DNA of 64,000 bases from Oxyruncus cristatus (lineage: Eukaryota; Chordata; Aves; Passeriformes; Cotingidae), in contig VXAY01002475.1 of NCBI GenBank assembly GCA_013399855.1, forward strand, positions 519,741 to 583,740, in the 5' to 3' direction. The translations under genes were made by a program, and so were the position numbers. Below, one piece after another: positions 1 through 12,665 of this stretch (positions are counted from its first letter, which is position 1; each line of letters starts with the position of its first letter). The notes beneath the pieces were generated by a model. That model did no database searches. It saw only the letters and a program-made list of their open reading frames with translations, and was not told the origin of the DNA.

Positions 1-236
1 CAGACACACACAGGCACAGTGTCTCACAAGAGGCCACGCGGCAGATTAAGGCGGGACTGGAAGCCAAGGCTCCCTCAGCTCTACTCAACCAGCCTCCTCC
101 TTAAAAGATTTTATTATAAGTTTTTCCTCCTTCAAGCACTGCCTCCAAACGATTCCCCTTGTAGAAATCATAGTAGATCGTGCTCCTGGTGCAGCACTAT
201 CTCAGTGTAACAGAATGTCTCTGTTCACCACCACAG

Positions 237-390
237 AAGTGTCCCCTGATGTTGAACCCGGACCAGGGCCAGGCCCAGGCCCAGGCCCACGTCCAACCCT
301 TGGACCTGTCACTCCAGAGCTCTGCAAGCATGACATTGTATTTGATGGAGTCGCACAAATTAGAGGAGAAACGTTTTTCTTCAAAGACAG
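237..390 (+). CDS. MMP2: MMP2 exon 9: hinge and start of hemopexin blade 1
   Basis: The acceptor is ttcaccaccacag and the donor is gacag|gtaagt. The exon begins in phase 1 (its first two bases complete a codon begun upstream) and ends with two bases of an Arg codon. It encodes VSPDVEP, then five Gly-Pro pairs, then [15 protein letters not shown] and the first blade strand ending FFFKDR. The Gly-Pro run is longer than the human hinge. Confidence 0.95.
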
Positions 391-3300
391 GTAAGTCAGA
401 TAAATTGTTTACCAATGGGGTCTCAAGTGGAGCAATCTGTGAGACACATTCATCAAAATCGAGACATTTATTATCAGATACAATATCTGCCCTTTGTTCT
501 GTGTGTTCAGAGACAGCAAGGTGTCCTAACCAACTCCCAAGGGAAGCGGTTGGCAAATTCTGGGTTTATGGGTAAATTATTCCACCTTCTTTACCACAAG
601 GGTACACTGCTGGCTCGGGGTCAACTTGATTTTGATCAAGACCTCTAGGTCCAATTTCACAAAGCTGCTTTCCAGCCTGTTGGCCCCCAGTGTGTACTGG
701 TGTTTGGGGGTTGCTCCTTCCCAGGTGCAGGACCTTCAGCTGTCTGTTGATGATTTGCGTGAGGTTCCTGTCACCTCATAGGTGAGATAATTATGTCATA
801 AATTCCTCTTTTCTTAGAGATACTCTCAAACTTATTTGAGAGTCTGGAATTTTCAACTTCAGTCGTTATTTTGGGCAGTTTTGTGACAATTTCTGTTTTC
901 TGCCCTACACTGGGACTGTGCACATAAAAATGCTGTGACAGCTGGGCTGGTGATAGTTCTAGCTAATATCAGGACAAGGAGATGCCACAAAACTCAAAAA
1001 AAAAAAAAAGGAGAGAAAAAAAAAGGCCCATTCTCCCATTTTCTGCCCAATTTTACAAACTGGAGAGCAAAAATTAACCCTAGTGTCAGCTCTGCTAGCC
1101 TGTGAAGTCACATGAGGGTTGCTCAAAACAGTGAAGCAGTTGTGAGACACATCCAAACTTTGAAATGGATTGTAATTCAGCAATGGAAATCCCATCATTT
1201 TCAGGGGAGTAGAGCTCTGGAGGCATTATTATGATTCCTGATTTCATTTCATAAAGTTTGTACTCTTGACAGAGGTTTCAAATCTGAATACAGAAAAATT
1301 TCCAATCTCAACTTCTAAAAATACTCCTCAAAAAAAAGTAGTTCCCCCCAAGCTAGTGGCAATATTCTCAAGTGCCTCTTTCACAATGGAGACACTGTTT
1401 TAGCAAATCTTGGGTTTTAGCGTAACTTTCATTATGATAGATGGTCCAAAAAGAATCCGTTCCTTTCCCACGTTCAAAAAGGAAAAAAAATCATGGAAAT
1501 CCATGAGCAAAGTCTTGTTTCTGAGTTATTTTTAATTCAGGTTGAGTCCAAAATCATTAAATAACAGTGTTACATGACTCATGGCTGCTGTAATAACACA
1601 TCAAGGACACTGGTGATTGAGACAGGCTCCGTGTGTGCAAAGCCTCCAGGACTGAAGACACCAAAGACATTTTTGATGCAAAAGCAGAGACATTGCTGAT
1701 AAAATGTGGTGGCTGCACAGCTGCAGCTCCCACTGCCTTTGCCAGGGCCTGTATTACCCAGCTGCTCAGCAATGAAGAGCATCTCCTAAGGAGTATGGGA
1801 CTTGGCAGCACCATGGTGAGAGACACTAAAGCTCCTTTTTCCCTGCCATAAATCAGTGCCCAATTTCAAATCATTTATCCTCAGTTACTCTTAGCACTCT
1901 CCCAACACCACTGAAGATCTGGGCCCACACACATTCACTGAGCTTGCCTAAATCAAACACTGTCTCCTATCATATAAAAACATACAGAGCATATGAAGCC
2001 GAGGGAAGTATTGCAACTCACCTCTTCATTGCTCCTTGCCAGATGTCAGTGGAAATCTAAAAGGAAGCAAGAATCAACAAACAAGTCTGCCTCACAAAAC
2101 AACGATTTAATAGTTATTTTTATCTCCTGGTGATACACCTGAGTCCAGTCATCTATTCCAGAGTGAAATTTTCAGCTAGAAGATATGAAAAATGTATTAC
2201 TATGCTGCAGGAGTTAGCTCTATTCACCAGAATTCTGTAAAAAAAAAACCAAAAAAACACAGTCAATTGGGTAATTTTACAGGCTATGGTATACAATAAT
2301 TCCTCCACTGTACCTCCTTCTAGACCCAATCTATGTGGTATCCAGAATAATGGCACTTTAGGTTTGAAGTTTGACTTAATCTTTTTCACGGGCTTTGTAT
2401 TTTAGCAATGCAGAAATGAGACTTAAAGCTTCTGACTGGAAGAACGTAATATTTCCATTTGTACTACTGCTGCTCGGGGCAAAAAAAGGGTTCATTTGAT
2501 CTGGCTACGGGGACACCTCTGATACCTCTCAAACTCTTCTTCTTGGCCCTGTCAGCGGCAGGTTAAGATTCCAGGGATCTCTGTTGGCAAGGAACAGCCC
2601 CCTCTTGGCCACGAAATGGCCCCAGAGTACCAAGAGATCAGCCCCACAGAAAGCTGCACTGGGCTTTTCCACCAAGAGCCCCATGACTGCAGCCCAACAA
2701 GTCTGTCAAAACTGGTGCCCACGTTTGCTAACACAGCCATCCAAGAGCATCAGAGTACCACCTCAGCTCAGTGCCTTCAAAGGGAAGACATTCTCACAGC
2801 AGTAAAAGCCCTTTCGAGTCCCTCAATATTCCCAGCATACTGCTCCTCTTCTGCTCGCTCGTGGGCCTTGGTTTTCTGCCAGACCTCCACCTTGCTTCTG
2901 CTTTTGTAAACTGGTAGTCATGCAGAGGAACAATGTAAAACCTATTCCTAAAACAGCAAAGTGATCCAGTATTCTAAATAATCCCAACAAAATAGAAGTA
3001 TTTTGCATTTAGATACAGTTGGTCTAAGAACCATGCAAATACCAAAACAATCTGTTCAAACTGGCTCAGGCTTTATCTAACATGCAGCAAAAGCAGACAA
3101 TTATTGAATTGTTTTGCTCTGGAATGGCTTTGCCTGTCAGTCTTGCAGCTTTCCAAGTATCAGGCAAACAGCATTATGACTCACTTTTGGAATTCAAGAA
3201 ACAAATGTCTATCATGTGTCGTGTGACTTTTATGATTCACGAAAATAACCATAGAATCCAACTGTCACATGGTGCAGGCAAAGAGAGCAAACAGCAAAAA

Positions 3301-6300
3301 GGAGGTCAGGTATGATTAATTTTTTTTAAAAAAGTATTTCCCTCCCTCCTCAAACCAAGGAAATTACTGAATTACTGAAGGTGCTGTTGGCCACAGAGAA
3401 GGTTGAGCTTTTCCACTGGGCACAAAATGCTGGAGAACAGCGTTTACACAGATGGTTTTGTTCTGAGAGTGAACAAAAATTCAAACTTCTGAGGTTTACC
3501 AAAACATCAAAAAAGATGTACTTTTTTGGGACCTTTAGATAACTGCATGCAATAATAATAATAATTGCAAATGTTGGTTATGTGCAAATATGATGTAAAA
3601 TATCTAATGTGACAAAATTATTAAATCTGTCTATAAATTTAGTATTAAAACTTAATATAGAGGAGTTAAAACATTTTATCATGTTCAAAGTGAAATGAGA
3701 AAACCAAATAATTCATTTTACCATTTCCTCAATAAGATGACTAGAAATAAAAATACATCCTACTTCATCCAAAAACAAAATAAAATTCAGCTTTGACAAA
3801 ATTTCCCTTTCCACAAGAAAACCTCACTATTTTAACAAGTCCCTTGTGTGGTTTATTAAAAACCTGGTGTTCAAGTCTCCGTTGGCTCTGGAAAGTTTGG
3901 AATTCATGCAGATAGCAATTATTAGAGCTGATTCAGCCATAAATCAGGGCCAAATTTGACTGAGAATGCTACAACTTGGATTTTTAAAGGAGTTACTTTC
4001 ATGAATGCAATGTTAGAAAAATTATCTATATGAGTTTCCATTCCATATCATATTGGATCTGCTTTTCTGTCTAAAAAGAGATTAATGACACAAAGGTTAT
4101 TACCTTTTACAGCATTTCATAGATGTTGAAACACTGTCAAGAGAAAGAGTAATTAGCAAAATGCCTTATTCTTTACCTCTCTTTTGTAAATGAAAATTAT
4201 AGTGAGCCATGCTCAGAGAGATTTCTGCACATGTTAAAAATACATCTTTGTATGCAAAATGAGAGTACATTAACATATTACTATCTTAATTATTAGTACT
4301 ATACCTCAGGTTAAATTAATACATAATTTTAAGTAAGAGAAAAAAACAATGCGTTTGCCAGTTTTACTCTTCCCCATATCAAACACTATAATTCAGTGTG
4401 TAGCAACTGATCACACTTGCAAATGCATTTCAAAATGTTTTCTTTGTCCTACCTAGCTACGTTTGCAGTCAACCTGTTATTGATAAAAATACAGCATTTT
4501 TTTTTAATTAATTCAGGACTGTTCCTCCAAGTTCTAGGCAAAACTGAAATCCAGTTTCAGATCATGGGTTTCTCAAAGGTACCATTATTCTAGGCAGGGA
4601 TTGGGTAGTGACAGTTTATACTCTGCAAAAAAATAAGATGCCAGTAGCACCTTGAGCTTCAGAAAGGTATTGCTGGCAAAAGCTGTTTGACCTTGGAATT
4701 TAACAGCTTGGTGCAAGAGCCATTCCACCAGCCTGCAGATTTTTCATTCTATGACCATGTCAAAACTTTTGTTCTGTTGGGGAAAAAGGTTGCTCATTCC
4801 ATGGAGGAGGAAATAGCAGTGCCATTTTTAATACCAAAAGTCCTCAGCACAAAGCTCTGCCATTTGGAGATAATTAGAGCTTTTTAAAGCTTAAATCAAA
4901 TGATGATCCTACTTATACATAAAATAGCCAATAAATTACCCTTTGCATTTCTCTAATGAACATTTTTAGTGCCAGCAGTTTCTTTTACAGCCAAACTCAC
5001 TTCCCAGTAGTATGATATACTGCTATTAGATTTGAAGTTTTAGTCACTACAATAGCAATTGCAAGAGCAATTCATGGAATACAAAACTCTGCTTTTGTCA
5101 GACATTCATTCACCTGCTCCAAACACAGCAGCAGGAGAGCTCCAGCAGTTTAAATGCCGTGTTAAATGAGTTTATTTGTACACTCAAAGCACAGGATAAA
5201 TTTTGCCCCTATGCAAAAGGCAACGGGAAGCCCAAGGCAACCAGGGCAATCAGTGCAGCAATTTCCCCTGCAGTCCGGCATGCAGCCTGTGGTGCAGCTC
5301 TTAAAGCAACATACTCCTAAACAAACGTGTTGACTTTTCAGTCATGTAGGAAAAGAGTCACAAGTGTGTTGCTGTTAACATGTGTGTACATGTGTGTCTA
5401 TGCAGGCTTAGGTGGCCCTTGCCAGAAGTGATGAGAAACAGATGTGCTGGTGAATTAGTTCATTGTGAATCTCATACAATTTTCTGTTCTGCTCAGATTC
5501 ATGTGGAGGACTGTAAACCCCCGAGGAAAACCCACAGGTCCTCTTCTTGTTGCTACATTCTGGCCTGATTTGCCAGAGAAAATTGATGCTGTCTACGAGG
5601 CCCCTCAGGATGAGAAGGCTGTGTTTTTTTCAGGTATTGGTGTTAAGTTTCAAAATGTAACCATCCCTCTGCATAACGTTGCATTTGAGCTCAGGTTCCT
5701 CGGTGTTGTAACTGGGTCAGGGAACAGCTGTCTAAGAGCAATTAGAGCCATCAGGTACGGGTGACAGATCTCCATACTCCCATGCTGAGGATTTCAGGCA
5801 AAAGGTATCTGGAAGACTGAACACTGAGCCTCCAGTACAACAAAAGGGGAGCTATAAGCACCTAGAAAGAGACATTCAACAGTAAGCAAGACTAAAACAA
5901 GAGTCATTATTTAAAAGGAAAAGCAGCAACAACAGTGGGAGCTCTGTTTCATCAGTCACTGCTCTGTTTTTCTGCTCTTTCCTTCCATTTTAAGCTGTTG
6001 TCTCTGCACATGTTGCTTGAGAAGACTACATTTTTTTTTTTTCCCCGCCTCATGCCTTTCCTTGTCTCCTTCTCTTTTGCCAAAGACTAACTTCCACTCT
6101 GGCTTCCAAGCATCTTCCTTGGTGACTCATCAGGCAGAGGATACAGGTGGCCGTGCGAGCTGCCTCCATGGGAGAGAAGGAGAACAGGAAGCACAGCTCT
6201 GTTGCATGTCACACACATGGTTCAGCTGGAGTGGCCAAATAAGCAGAGCTGTGAGTCTGTTTTCAACATGAAAAACTGAGCCAGCAAAAAAATGGGCTCC

Positions 6301-9300
6301 AGTATCTACTAAAAACATGACTAAACATCTCCAATCATGTAAAAACCACATGGCCAAAGCTGCTGTACATTTTCTGTACAGGAGGGAAAAAAGTAATGAT
6401 AATCTATTCCACATGTCTCAGAGGCCATTTGCTTTAGTTTACATGGAGGAGGGGAAAAAAAACACACCTTAAAACAGTTTTATTTCAGGCAAGCCAAAAC
6501 ACTTTAAATATTGCATATACTATGTATAACCTTATTCCATCTAAACCTCTCCCTTCTTTTATGAGTTCCAGGCAAACATAACTAAACTGCTTTTTAAAAA
6601 ATAAATAAAAGAACTATCAAAAACCAAATACTGGGTTGAAAATAATGCAACTATCTTAAAATACTTACTAGTGAGACCTACCCTCTGCTCCTTCTGAGGA
6701 TCTGAAATGCTGCTTTTTACACTCTTCTCATACTAATACTTCACTTACTTAATTTCCTACTATCACAGAATCAAAGAAATGTCCTTTCCTGACTGAATCT
6801 TTCTGTGGCCTTCAGTGAATCCAGTGAGGGTGTTTACTAAGTAAATTGTAATTCAATGTAAAGAACACAGAGCGCTGCTACATCTTCCGCTAGTACGTAT
6901 TTGGAGAGACATTAGAAAATGTTGTGTGACAAAGGACAACAGGAACTCTGAGCAAAAACTTCCTGTTAAGCACTCAATAGAACTGCTCAACAAAACCAAG
7001 AGAGGATGAACATGAGCTGCTGCGCCTGAAAGTCAGGTGGCCCTACCTGGTTTCAGACCATCTTCAGCTACCAGTATAAACTATTTGTTTTAGCATAACC
7101 CCAGTGTAGCAAGACACTGTCTGCCTCGAAGATGAGTCAGCTAAGAAGGGAGGAAGCAAGAGCACACTGAGGTGATGTCTTTTCTGAGAGGCAAGCAACA
7201 CTTTAGTAGCAGAACCAGTTGTCATCACAGTACACCTTCATTGTGATCTAATGCTTCCCAGATGGTGAAGTACTAGAAAGACTAGTAGTAAAGGGAGTGC
7301 AATAAAAAAATCACATAGCAAAATAAAAAAGAAGAAATACACCTCTGTTACTGACTAATAAACAGTGTTTGTTTGCTTTGTTTTCTCCCCTACTTAGGAA
7401 ATGAGTACTGGGTTTATTCAGCCAGCAACTTGGACAGGGGCTATCCAAAGAAACTCACCAGCCTGGGACTGCCCCCTGACGTGACGCGTGTTGATGCAGC
7501 TTTTAACTGGGGCAGAAATAAGAGGACGTACATCTTTGCTGGAGACAGATACTGGAAGTAAGATGCAGTGAGTGGTGGCAGGATGCTGGTGGCAGAGTTG
7601 TATCTCCAGGGCTGAATGCATGCTAAGGGTCAGGAGGGAGGGACCCAACACAGGAGTTCATCCTCTGAGAATACGAAGTGAGGGCTGCCAGAACAGTGCT
7701 GACAGCAGGAAAGAGTTTCAATACAACAGCAGGAAACTGCTTGAGAAAACAGCTTGCAATGGAAGAGGGTATCTGGGAGTGTCTGTCAGGCTGCTCACCA
7801 CTACCAACCCATCCCTTTGCCCCCACATATCAGCAACTGCCCCACACTAGTCTCAGGCTCTTTAAGAGGGGCAAGCTGTCCTTCCTGTCATCTCACAAAT
7901 GCTGGGAGAAGACTAAAAGGAATTTCTTAAAATGCACTGATCTCCAATTACTTGAATCCAAAGACTGACCAGATTGCCTTTGAAATTCCTTCAGTAAGCC
8001 AGCAGGCTTGGAGGCAGTGTATTGAAAAGAAACAGCAGTGTGACTAGCAAAGCATGCTGGGGCTGACTGTAAGTCCTTTCAGCAGCTGATCCACCAATCA
8101 CTCACGCCTTTGCACTACTAATATATTTGGCACAGGGGGAATCTCAACAAACCACAAGTGTATCTGTTAGTACTCTGAGAAAAATCTTAGCTTAAATTCA
8201 TCTTGACAGTTTCTAAATCCTTTTCATGTTTCCTGTGAAACTCAGGTGACCTGCTACCACACTCTTATCTTATCTACTTAGATTAAGAAAGAATGTCCTT
8301 AAAATATCTCAAGGCTGTTACTGTGGTAGAAAAATATCCTACGTTACACCTGGAGAGTCTACTAATTGTATAATTGTATTCAATAGAATGTCATTACCAT
8401 AATTGGCAGAGAGATCTGGCACAAAAGATCATCTTAAAAAGCAGAGTCCCTCTGGTGCTCTGAGGAACTTTGTGAGTTACCTCTGTGCTGACTGTCAAAA
8501 TGGCATGAGAACAAAACAGACACTAACCCTGCGGTCACCATCAGAGGCCTGTTCCAGGAACAGGACTTTACTTCAGGAATGCAGACATTACACAACAAGC
8601 TGAAAGTGGACCCATTCATTAACTGACAATTTAGAAGCAAGTTAAACATCAGGAACAACCACCAGAAACCTAAAACATTCTCCAAGCTACAAGAGTCCCT
8701 TCTGAGAGATGCTCTATCTAAAATACCAGAGGGGGTTTCAGTATAATTGAGTCCATTTTATGTGAACAATAATTTCACGTTACGATCAAACTGAATGACT
8801 GTCTTTATTATATCCTAATGGCTGTGGATTCCTGTAAGTAAATAAAATACCCTTTCACAATTGCCACTTGATCATAATTTTCAATTACTTTGAGGACAGT
8901 AATCCTCTCCATTATCTAAAGAAAGGAAAAAAAACTTAAAAAATAAAGAATGTTATTAATTTTTTATTGTCATATTGTAGAGGTCATCTAAACACTTGCA
9001 AGTAGTTCTAATACAGCCATTTGCAACGTTTCAGGCTCCTGCTAAAACCTATGGACTGTGAGCTGGCAAAGCTGCTGGTCTCCTCTGTACCAGCTATTGT
9101 TTTGATTAACTGTACTGCAAGGCCTGCAAGTAATTCATCACTCTAATCACAGACAGTATTTCTATCTTGGTACCTTATCCGTTGCAGTCACTGCAGAACA
9201 CGTAATTTATTGTTAAGGAACCAAAATAAGTGATTTCTATCTGTGCAAAAGAAAGCAAGCAGTTGACAAATATTTCAGGAAAAAATGCATCTCTGTTTAA

Positions 9301-11755
9301 CAGACACTATAACCCTTAAGTATGTGGCTGTTACATTTTATACAAGGACCATGTCACATAGAATCAAAATATCTACATACCATAGTCCTTCCTGTGCCAT
9401 TATCACACTTACTTTAAATGGATTTTTTGGAAGACTTCTCTCTCCCTCATTCCAGCCACAAGCTATTTTAGTGTTATTATAACAAGACTGTTAAGCATAG
9501 CAAAGTTTTGTGAGGGGGAGGAAGAAGAGCTGGCTCAGATTCCACAGCTGAAGTTTTAAAGCTACCCAGCAAGGTACTGGATTTTCTTTATATATCCAAG
9601 GAATAAAATAGTGAGGAATGTAAATTAATAATTTAAATTTATTTTGGCCATCTACTGCTCAGCTGTACTAGTGTAACTTTGGATACAATCCAAGTAGTTC
9701 CATACAGCAATGAGGGAAAGGTAACTTGAGATACCCACAGGCATGGATAAATAGAAATCGGGAACATACGTGCCTCCCTCTCTCCAGTACTAGTCAAAGA
9801 AGTCCACTGCTCCTGAAGAGGTGTTGCTGGGGTGACTGAGGCCTCACATGATCTGGAAACCTGGTCCAAACTATATCCCATGCCACTGCTCCTCAGGACA
9901 ACTCCAGGCCTGCTTAGCACTGACTCCCACTTAAGAACCAGAAACACAGGGAAAGCAGGTGACAGCCTTGCTCCTTCCACCTTCACTGCCAAGGATCTTG
10001 CATGCCTGGGACATTTACTCCCTACATACGAAAGGAAATATCCTGGGTTACTTTTTAGAGGGAGTGTAAAATTGGCTCTGCCCAAAGCTACCTCTGCATC
10101 CTACAGTGGGAAGCACACGGAGTACAGGAAACCCCTGATCTGCGGATGTGGACACACACAGATCCACTCACATTGCCAGTTACATCTCAATACATTGCCA
10201 GTTACATCTCAATTCCGTGCACTGACGTGGATTTACATCAGTTGAGGGTTGTTTGTTTTTTTTTTAAACGTAGATTGCAAAAGCCATTGTGGGTTTGAGG
10301 GTGTGGCTCCCCCTCAAAGAAAGCCTATATTTTTAACTCAGCCTTTATGTGTTGATCATCACTGAGAGAGAGAGGCTATGTGAAAATAACAGGGGATTTC
10401 AATGGAATGTTAGGGAAAGTAATTAGTAATTTAATAGCAATCTATCAATTGCATGCACTACAAGCATATTTCAAATAAGATTTTAAAAAAACAGTCATTT
10501 CACATTAAAATTGGCTACCTTTAGATGTTGACTGCTGTCTGAAAAAAGTTACCTTTCCTAGAATTAAGTTTGGAATTTTCAAATTACATTTCTGAAAAAA
10601 ATTTTCCTTAAAAAGTGTATTTTCAATTCAGCAAGAATTGCAAAGATGTAAAATTTCACAAGGTTTTAAAGGAGCCAGAAATAATAACAAAGAAATAGAA
10701 ACAATGTTACAATCTCATTTCTTATATTTGTTTGTTTTATAGAGCCATATTTGCTGAGGACTCCCTGAAAAAATATATTTTAACATTAAACACAGATTTG
10801 TAATGTAGAGATATTCTTTCCCTCAGGTACAATGAAGAAAAGAAGAAAATGGAGCTTGCATCCCCTAAGTTCATTGCTGACTCGTGGAATGGTGTTCCAG
10901 ACAACCTCGATGCTGTCCTGGGTCTTGGTGACAGTGGTAAGTCGTACTTCGGATTTAAATCACTAATGAGCTCTCTTATTTGTCTGCTGTGAAACTTACT
11001 GAAGACTTTAATTTCTCGTGGTCCATGAGTAGGAGCTAAATTGAGCCTGATGAACAGGATGTCCTAACACCAGAAAGCACAACCAAGCCAGTCCCGATGG
11101 CTTGGAATTTCCCAATTCCTTGATAGCTCCATACCGGCACACAGTCACAGCACCATCCTGCTCTAACATAGCCAGAACTCAGGATGATAATCTCCCTGGT
11201 CACAGGCATGACTGAGTTTTATTTTGTAATGTTTTTAACTTCCTATCAACTGCAGCTGAGAGCCTGGCCCGTGGTTCTAAGGGGCCTTACATTTTGCACA
11301 GATATGCATAAACGTCTCAAAGCACCACTGGTATCACGTGAGTCTCGACTCAATCACATTTTCAACATTTATTTTACCAGTAAACATTTTCTCCAAGAAA
11401 ATTCTGGCTCACAAAATAGTAACCTGACTGAGGCACCATTTAACAAGACCTCTCTTCTACAGAATGGGAATTTTAATGTAGATTAAAAATATCTCTTTTT
11501 TAAAATCATATAAATACAACTACATGCAAGTATTTTGAGAAATAAGTCTTCCAGTTCATTGAGATTCATGAAACCACATAGACAAAAAAAAACTTTTATC
11601 AAGAATTATGTGCTCCCTAATCTGATCATGCCTTTTTATTTATCTTCACAGGATACACCTACTTTTTCAAAGATCAGTACTATCTACAAATGGAAGATAA
11701 GAGTTTGAAGATTGTTAAAATTGGCAAGATAAGTTCTGACTGGTTGGGTTGCTGA
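237..11755 (+). CDS. MMP2: Matrix metalloproteinase-2 (72 kDa gelatinase A), 3' part: hinge and hemopexin domain
   Basis: Five exons join in frame: 237-390, 5497-5633, 7398-7557, 10827-10936 and 11652-11755, giving 221 residues and a TGA stop. Human MMP2 is about 660 aa, so this is roughly the last third, equivalent to human exons 9-13. The product is a secreted zinc protease that degrades gelatin and collagen IV. The catalytic zinc site and fibronectin repeats are upstream of the window. What is seen here is a Pro/Gly-rich hinge followed by four hemopexin blades, with blade starts such as [56 protein letters not shown] and [19 protein letters not shown]. The Cys in TPELCKHD and the Cys of the terminal SSDWLGC are the pair that closes the propeller by a disulfide in this family. 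In the family this domain binds TIMP-2 and takes part in MT1-MMP-mediated activation. All splice sites are GT-AG and all phases agree. No break or frameshift is seen. Confidence 0.96.
260..289 (+). repeat. GGNCCA hexamer array inside MMP2 hinge exon
   Basis: Five hexamers coding Gly-Pro (gga cca, ggg cca, then ggc cca three times) lie in frame within the MMP2 hinge. The three identical ggccca units suggest recent hexamer slippage. The length is a multiple of six, so unit gain or loss would keep the frame. Confidence 0.85.
391..5496 (+). other. MMP2 intron 9 (5.1 kb)
   Basis: This is AT-rich intron DNA with consensus ends (gtaagtcag ... ctgctcag). It contains an A-rich tract near 995-1022, an (AAT)n stretch near 3550-3564, and scattered T/A runs. 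Open frames here are short and lack codon structure. No coding exon, RNA gene or confident transposon was recognised. Confidence 0.85.
3550..3564. repeat. Short (AAT)n microsatellite
   Basis: A run of about five AAT units lies in MMP2 intron 9. It is a simple repeat and no function is suggested. Confidence 0.7.
5497..5633 (+). CDS. MMP2: MMP2 exon 10: end of hemopexin blade 1, start of blade 2
   Basis: The acceptor is ttctgttctgctcag and the donor is ttcag|gtattgg. It completes the Arg codon from exon 9 and encodes [26 protein letters not shown], then [19 protein letters not shown], ending with the first base of a Gly codon. These are the standard residues of MMP2 blades 1-2. Confidence 0.95.
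5634..7397 (+). other. MMP2 intron 10 (1.8 kb)
   Basis: Intron with GT-AG ends. It includes a T-rich run near 6029-6044 and A-rich stretches near 6450 and 6595. No exon, RNA gene or clear mobile element was recognised. Confidence 0.85.
7398..7557 (+). CDS. MMP2: MMP2 exon 11: hemopexin blade 2 to blade 3
   Basis: The acceptor is tctcccctacttag and the donor is tactggaa|gtaaga. It encodes [20 protein letters not shown], a loop SLGLPPDVT, then [19 protein letters not shown] and DRYW, ending with two bases of a Lys codon. The Lys-rich surface in this region belongs to the TIMP-2 binding side in human MMP2 (established for the family). Confidence 0.95.
7558..10826 (+). other. MMP2 intron 11 (3.3 kb)
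   Basis: Intron with GT-AG ends. Two overlapping opposite-strand open frames of 137-148 codons near 9.64-10.25 kb show no recognisable protein and are taken as chance. A 22-bp tandem duplication lies at 10171-10214. Otherwise this is unremarkable AT-rich DNA. Confidence 0.8.
10171..10214. repeat. 22-bp tandem duplication
   Basis: Two adjacent 22-bp units starting cattgccagttacatctc are identical except for the last base. It is a recent-looking local duplication inside MMP2 intron 11. Confidence 0.9.
10827..10936 (+). CDS. MMP2: MMP2 exon 12: hemopexin blade 3 to blade 4
   Basis: The acceptor is ttctttccctcag and the donor is gacagtg|gtaagt. It encodes [36 protein letters not shown], and the first base of a Gly codon. 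It matches the family at the blade 3/4 transition. Confidence 0.95.
10937..11651 (+). other. MMP2 intron 12 (715 bp)
   Basis: Short intron with GT-AG ends. Nothing else was recognised in it. Confidence 0.85.
11652..11755 (+). CDS. MMP2: MMP2 terminal coding exon 13: hemopexin blade 4 and stop
   Basis: The acceptor is tttatcttcacag. It encodes [33 protein letters not shown] and TGA at 11753-11755. The C-terminal Cys is the conserved propeller-closing residue. Confidence 0.96.
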
Positions 11756-12665
11756 GCCATATGAGATATTAATAACCAAATATTTACTTTTTTGTTATAT
11801 GCCTTATCTGTAATTAGAAATAGATCTGAATGCTAATTACTGGACCAGTCTGGTACTGGCACCAAAACATTAAGTACCAGTACTGTACACATCAGATAAT
11901 TTAAGAGTGTTTGCCTCCTCAGTATACAAAAGATGTTTACGTATATATTCTGGTACAATTTTTGTCATGCTAGTCATAGTAGTGCTAGTAACAGAACAAC
12001 CATTGTTCTGCATTCCCTTGGTGCTTAAACAAAGCGTTGAAACCTCTGGAGACTGGATCACACCCCTCTGTTATACACACACCAGACAGGCCCAAATGAG
12101 ATGTACCAGCAGTGCACTTTGATTTTTTTTTTTTTAAATACAACTCTGTTATAAATAGGTGGTTTGTCTTGATGTATTTCACCCTCTTGCGAGTTTGATC
12201 ATTACTTCCATTTATTTACATAATAATACAGAAAGACTGTCAAAGGCACAGGTTGCCTCAGGACCTGCTTTGTGTTGATGCATGATGGAATCATGGCAAG
12301 AAACTGTGTTAAAGTATTGTTTTAAAGTACTTTTTATTTTATTACCTTAGTTAAACTTAGCAATTTGCTTCATGCACTTTGTTACTACTATATAACTTGT
12401 TTATATGGATGGAAACGACTCAGATTTTTGAAGACAATGCGTTATACATAAAAGTCAAGTATTATTGTTTAACTCATTTTATTTTTCTGTTCCTCATAAT
12501 ATTGGGGTTTTGGTCAATTAGGTTTTTTGCTTATGCATTGGGCAACAGAAAATGTTCTTTTCACAATCTGATGGAATGTTTCTCATTTAAAAAAATAAAC
12601 CAGGAAAGAATGTCCCACATATAAAGTGCCAACATTACAAATAAAATCAAATTACACTGTCAACA
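11756..12665 (+). other. MMP2: MMP2 3' untranslated region
   Basis: About 0.9 kb of AT-rich sequence runs from the MMP2 stop to two closely spaced AATAAA hexamers at 12594-12599 and 12640-12645. This is about the 3'UTR length expected of MMP2. The exact cleavage site is inferred, about 15-25 bases past the second signal. Confidence 0.7.
12594..12645 (+). terminator. Paired MMP2 poly(A) signals
   Basis: Canonical AATAAA occurs twice (12594-12599 and 12640-12645), about 0.84-0.89 kb after the MMP2 stop. Either could direct cleavage, so 3' ends may be heterogeneous. Confidence 0.65.

Noticed and set aside
9639..10245. Overlapping 148- and 137-codon open frames on opposite strands in MMP2 intron 11
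   Set aside because: No recognisable domain, no splice or promoter context, and the + frame includes the 22-bp tandem duplication. Consistent with chance open frames in a slightly GC-richer stretch.
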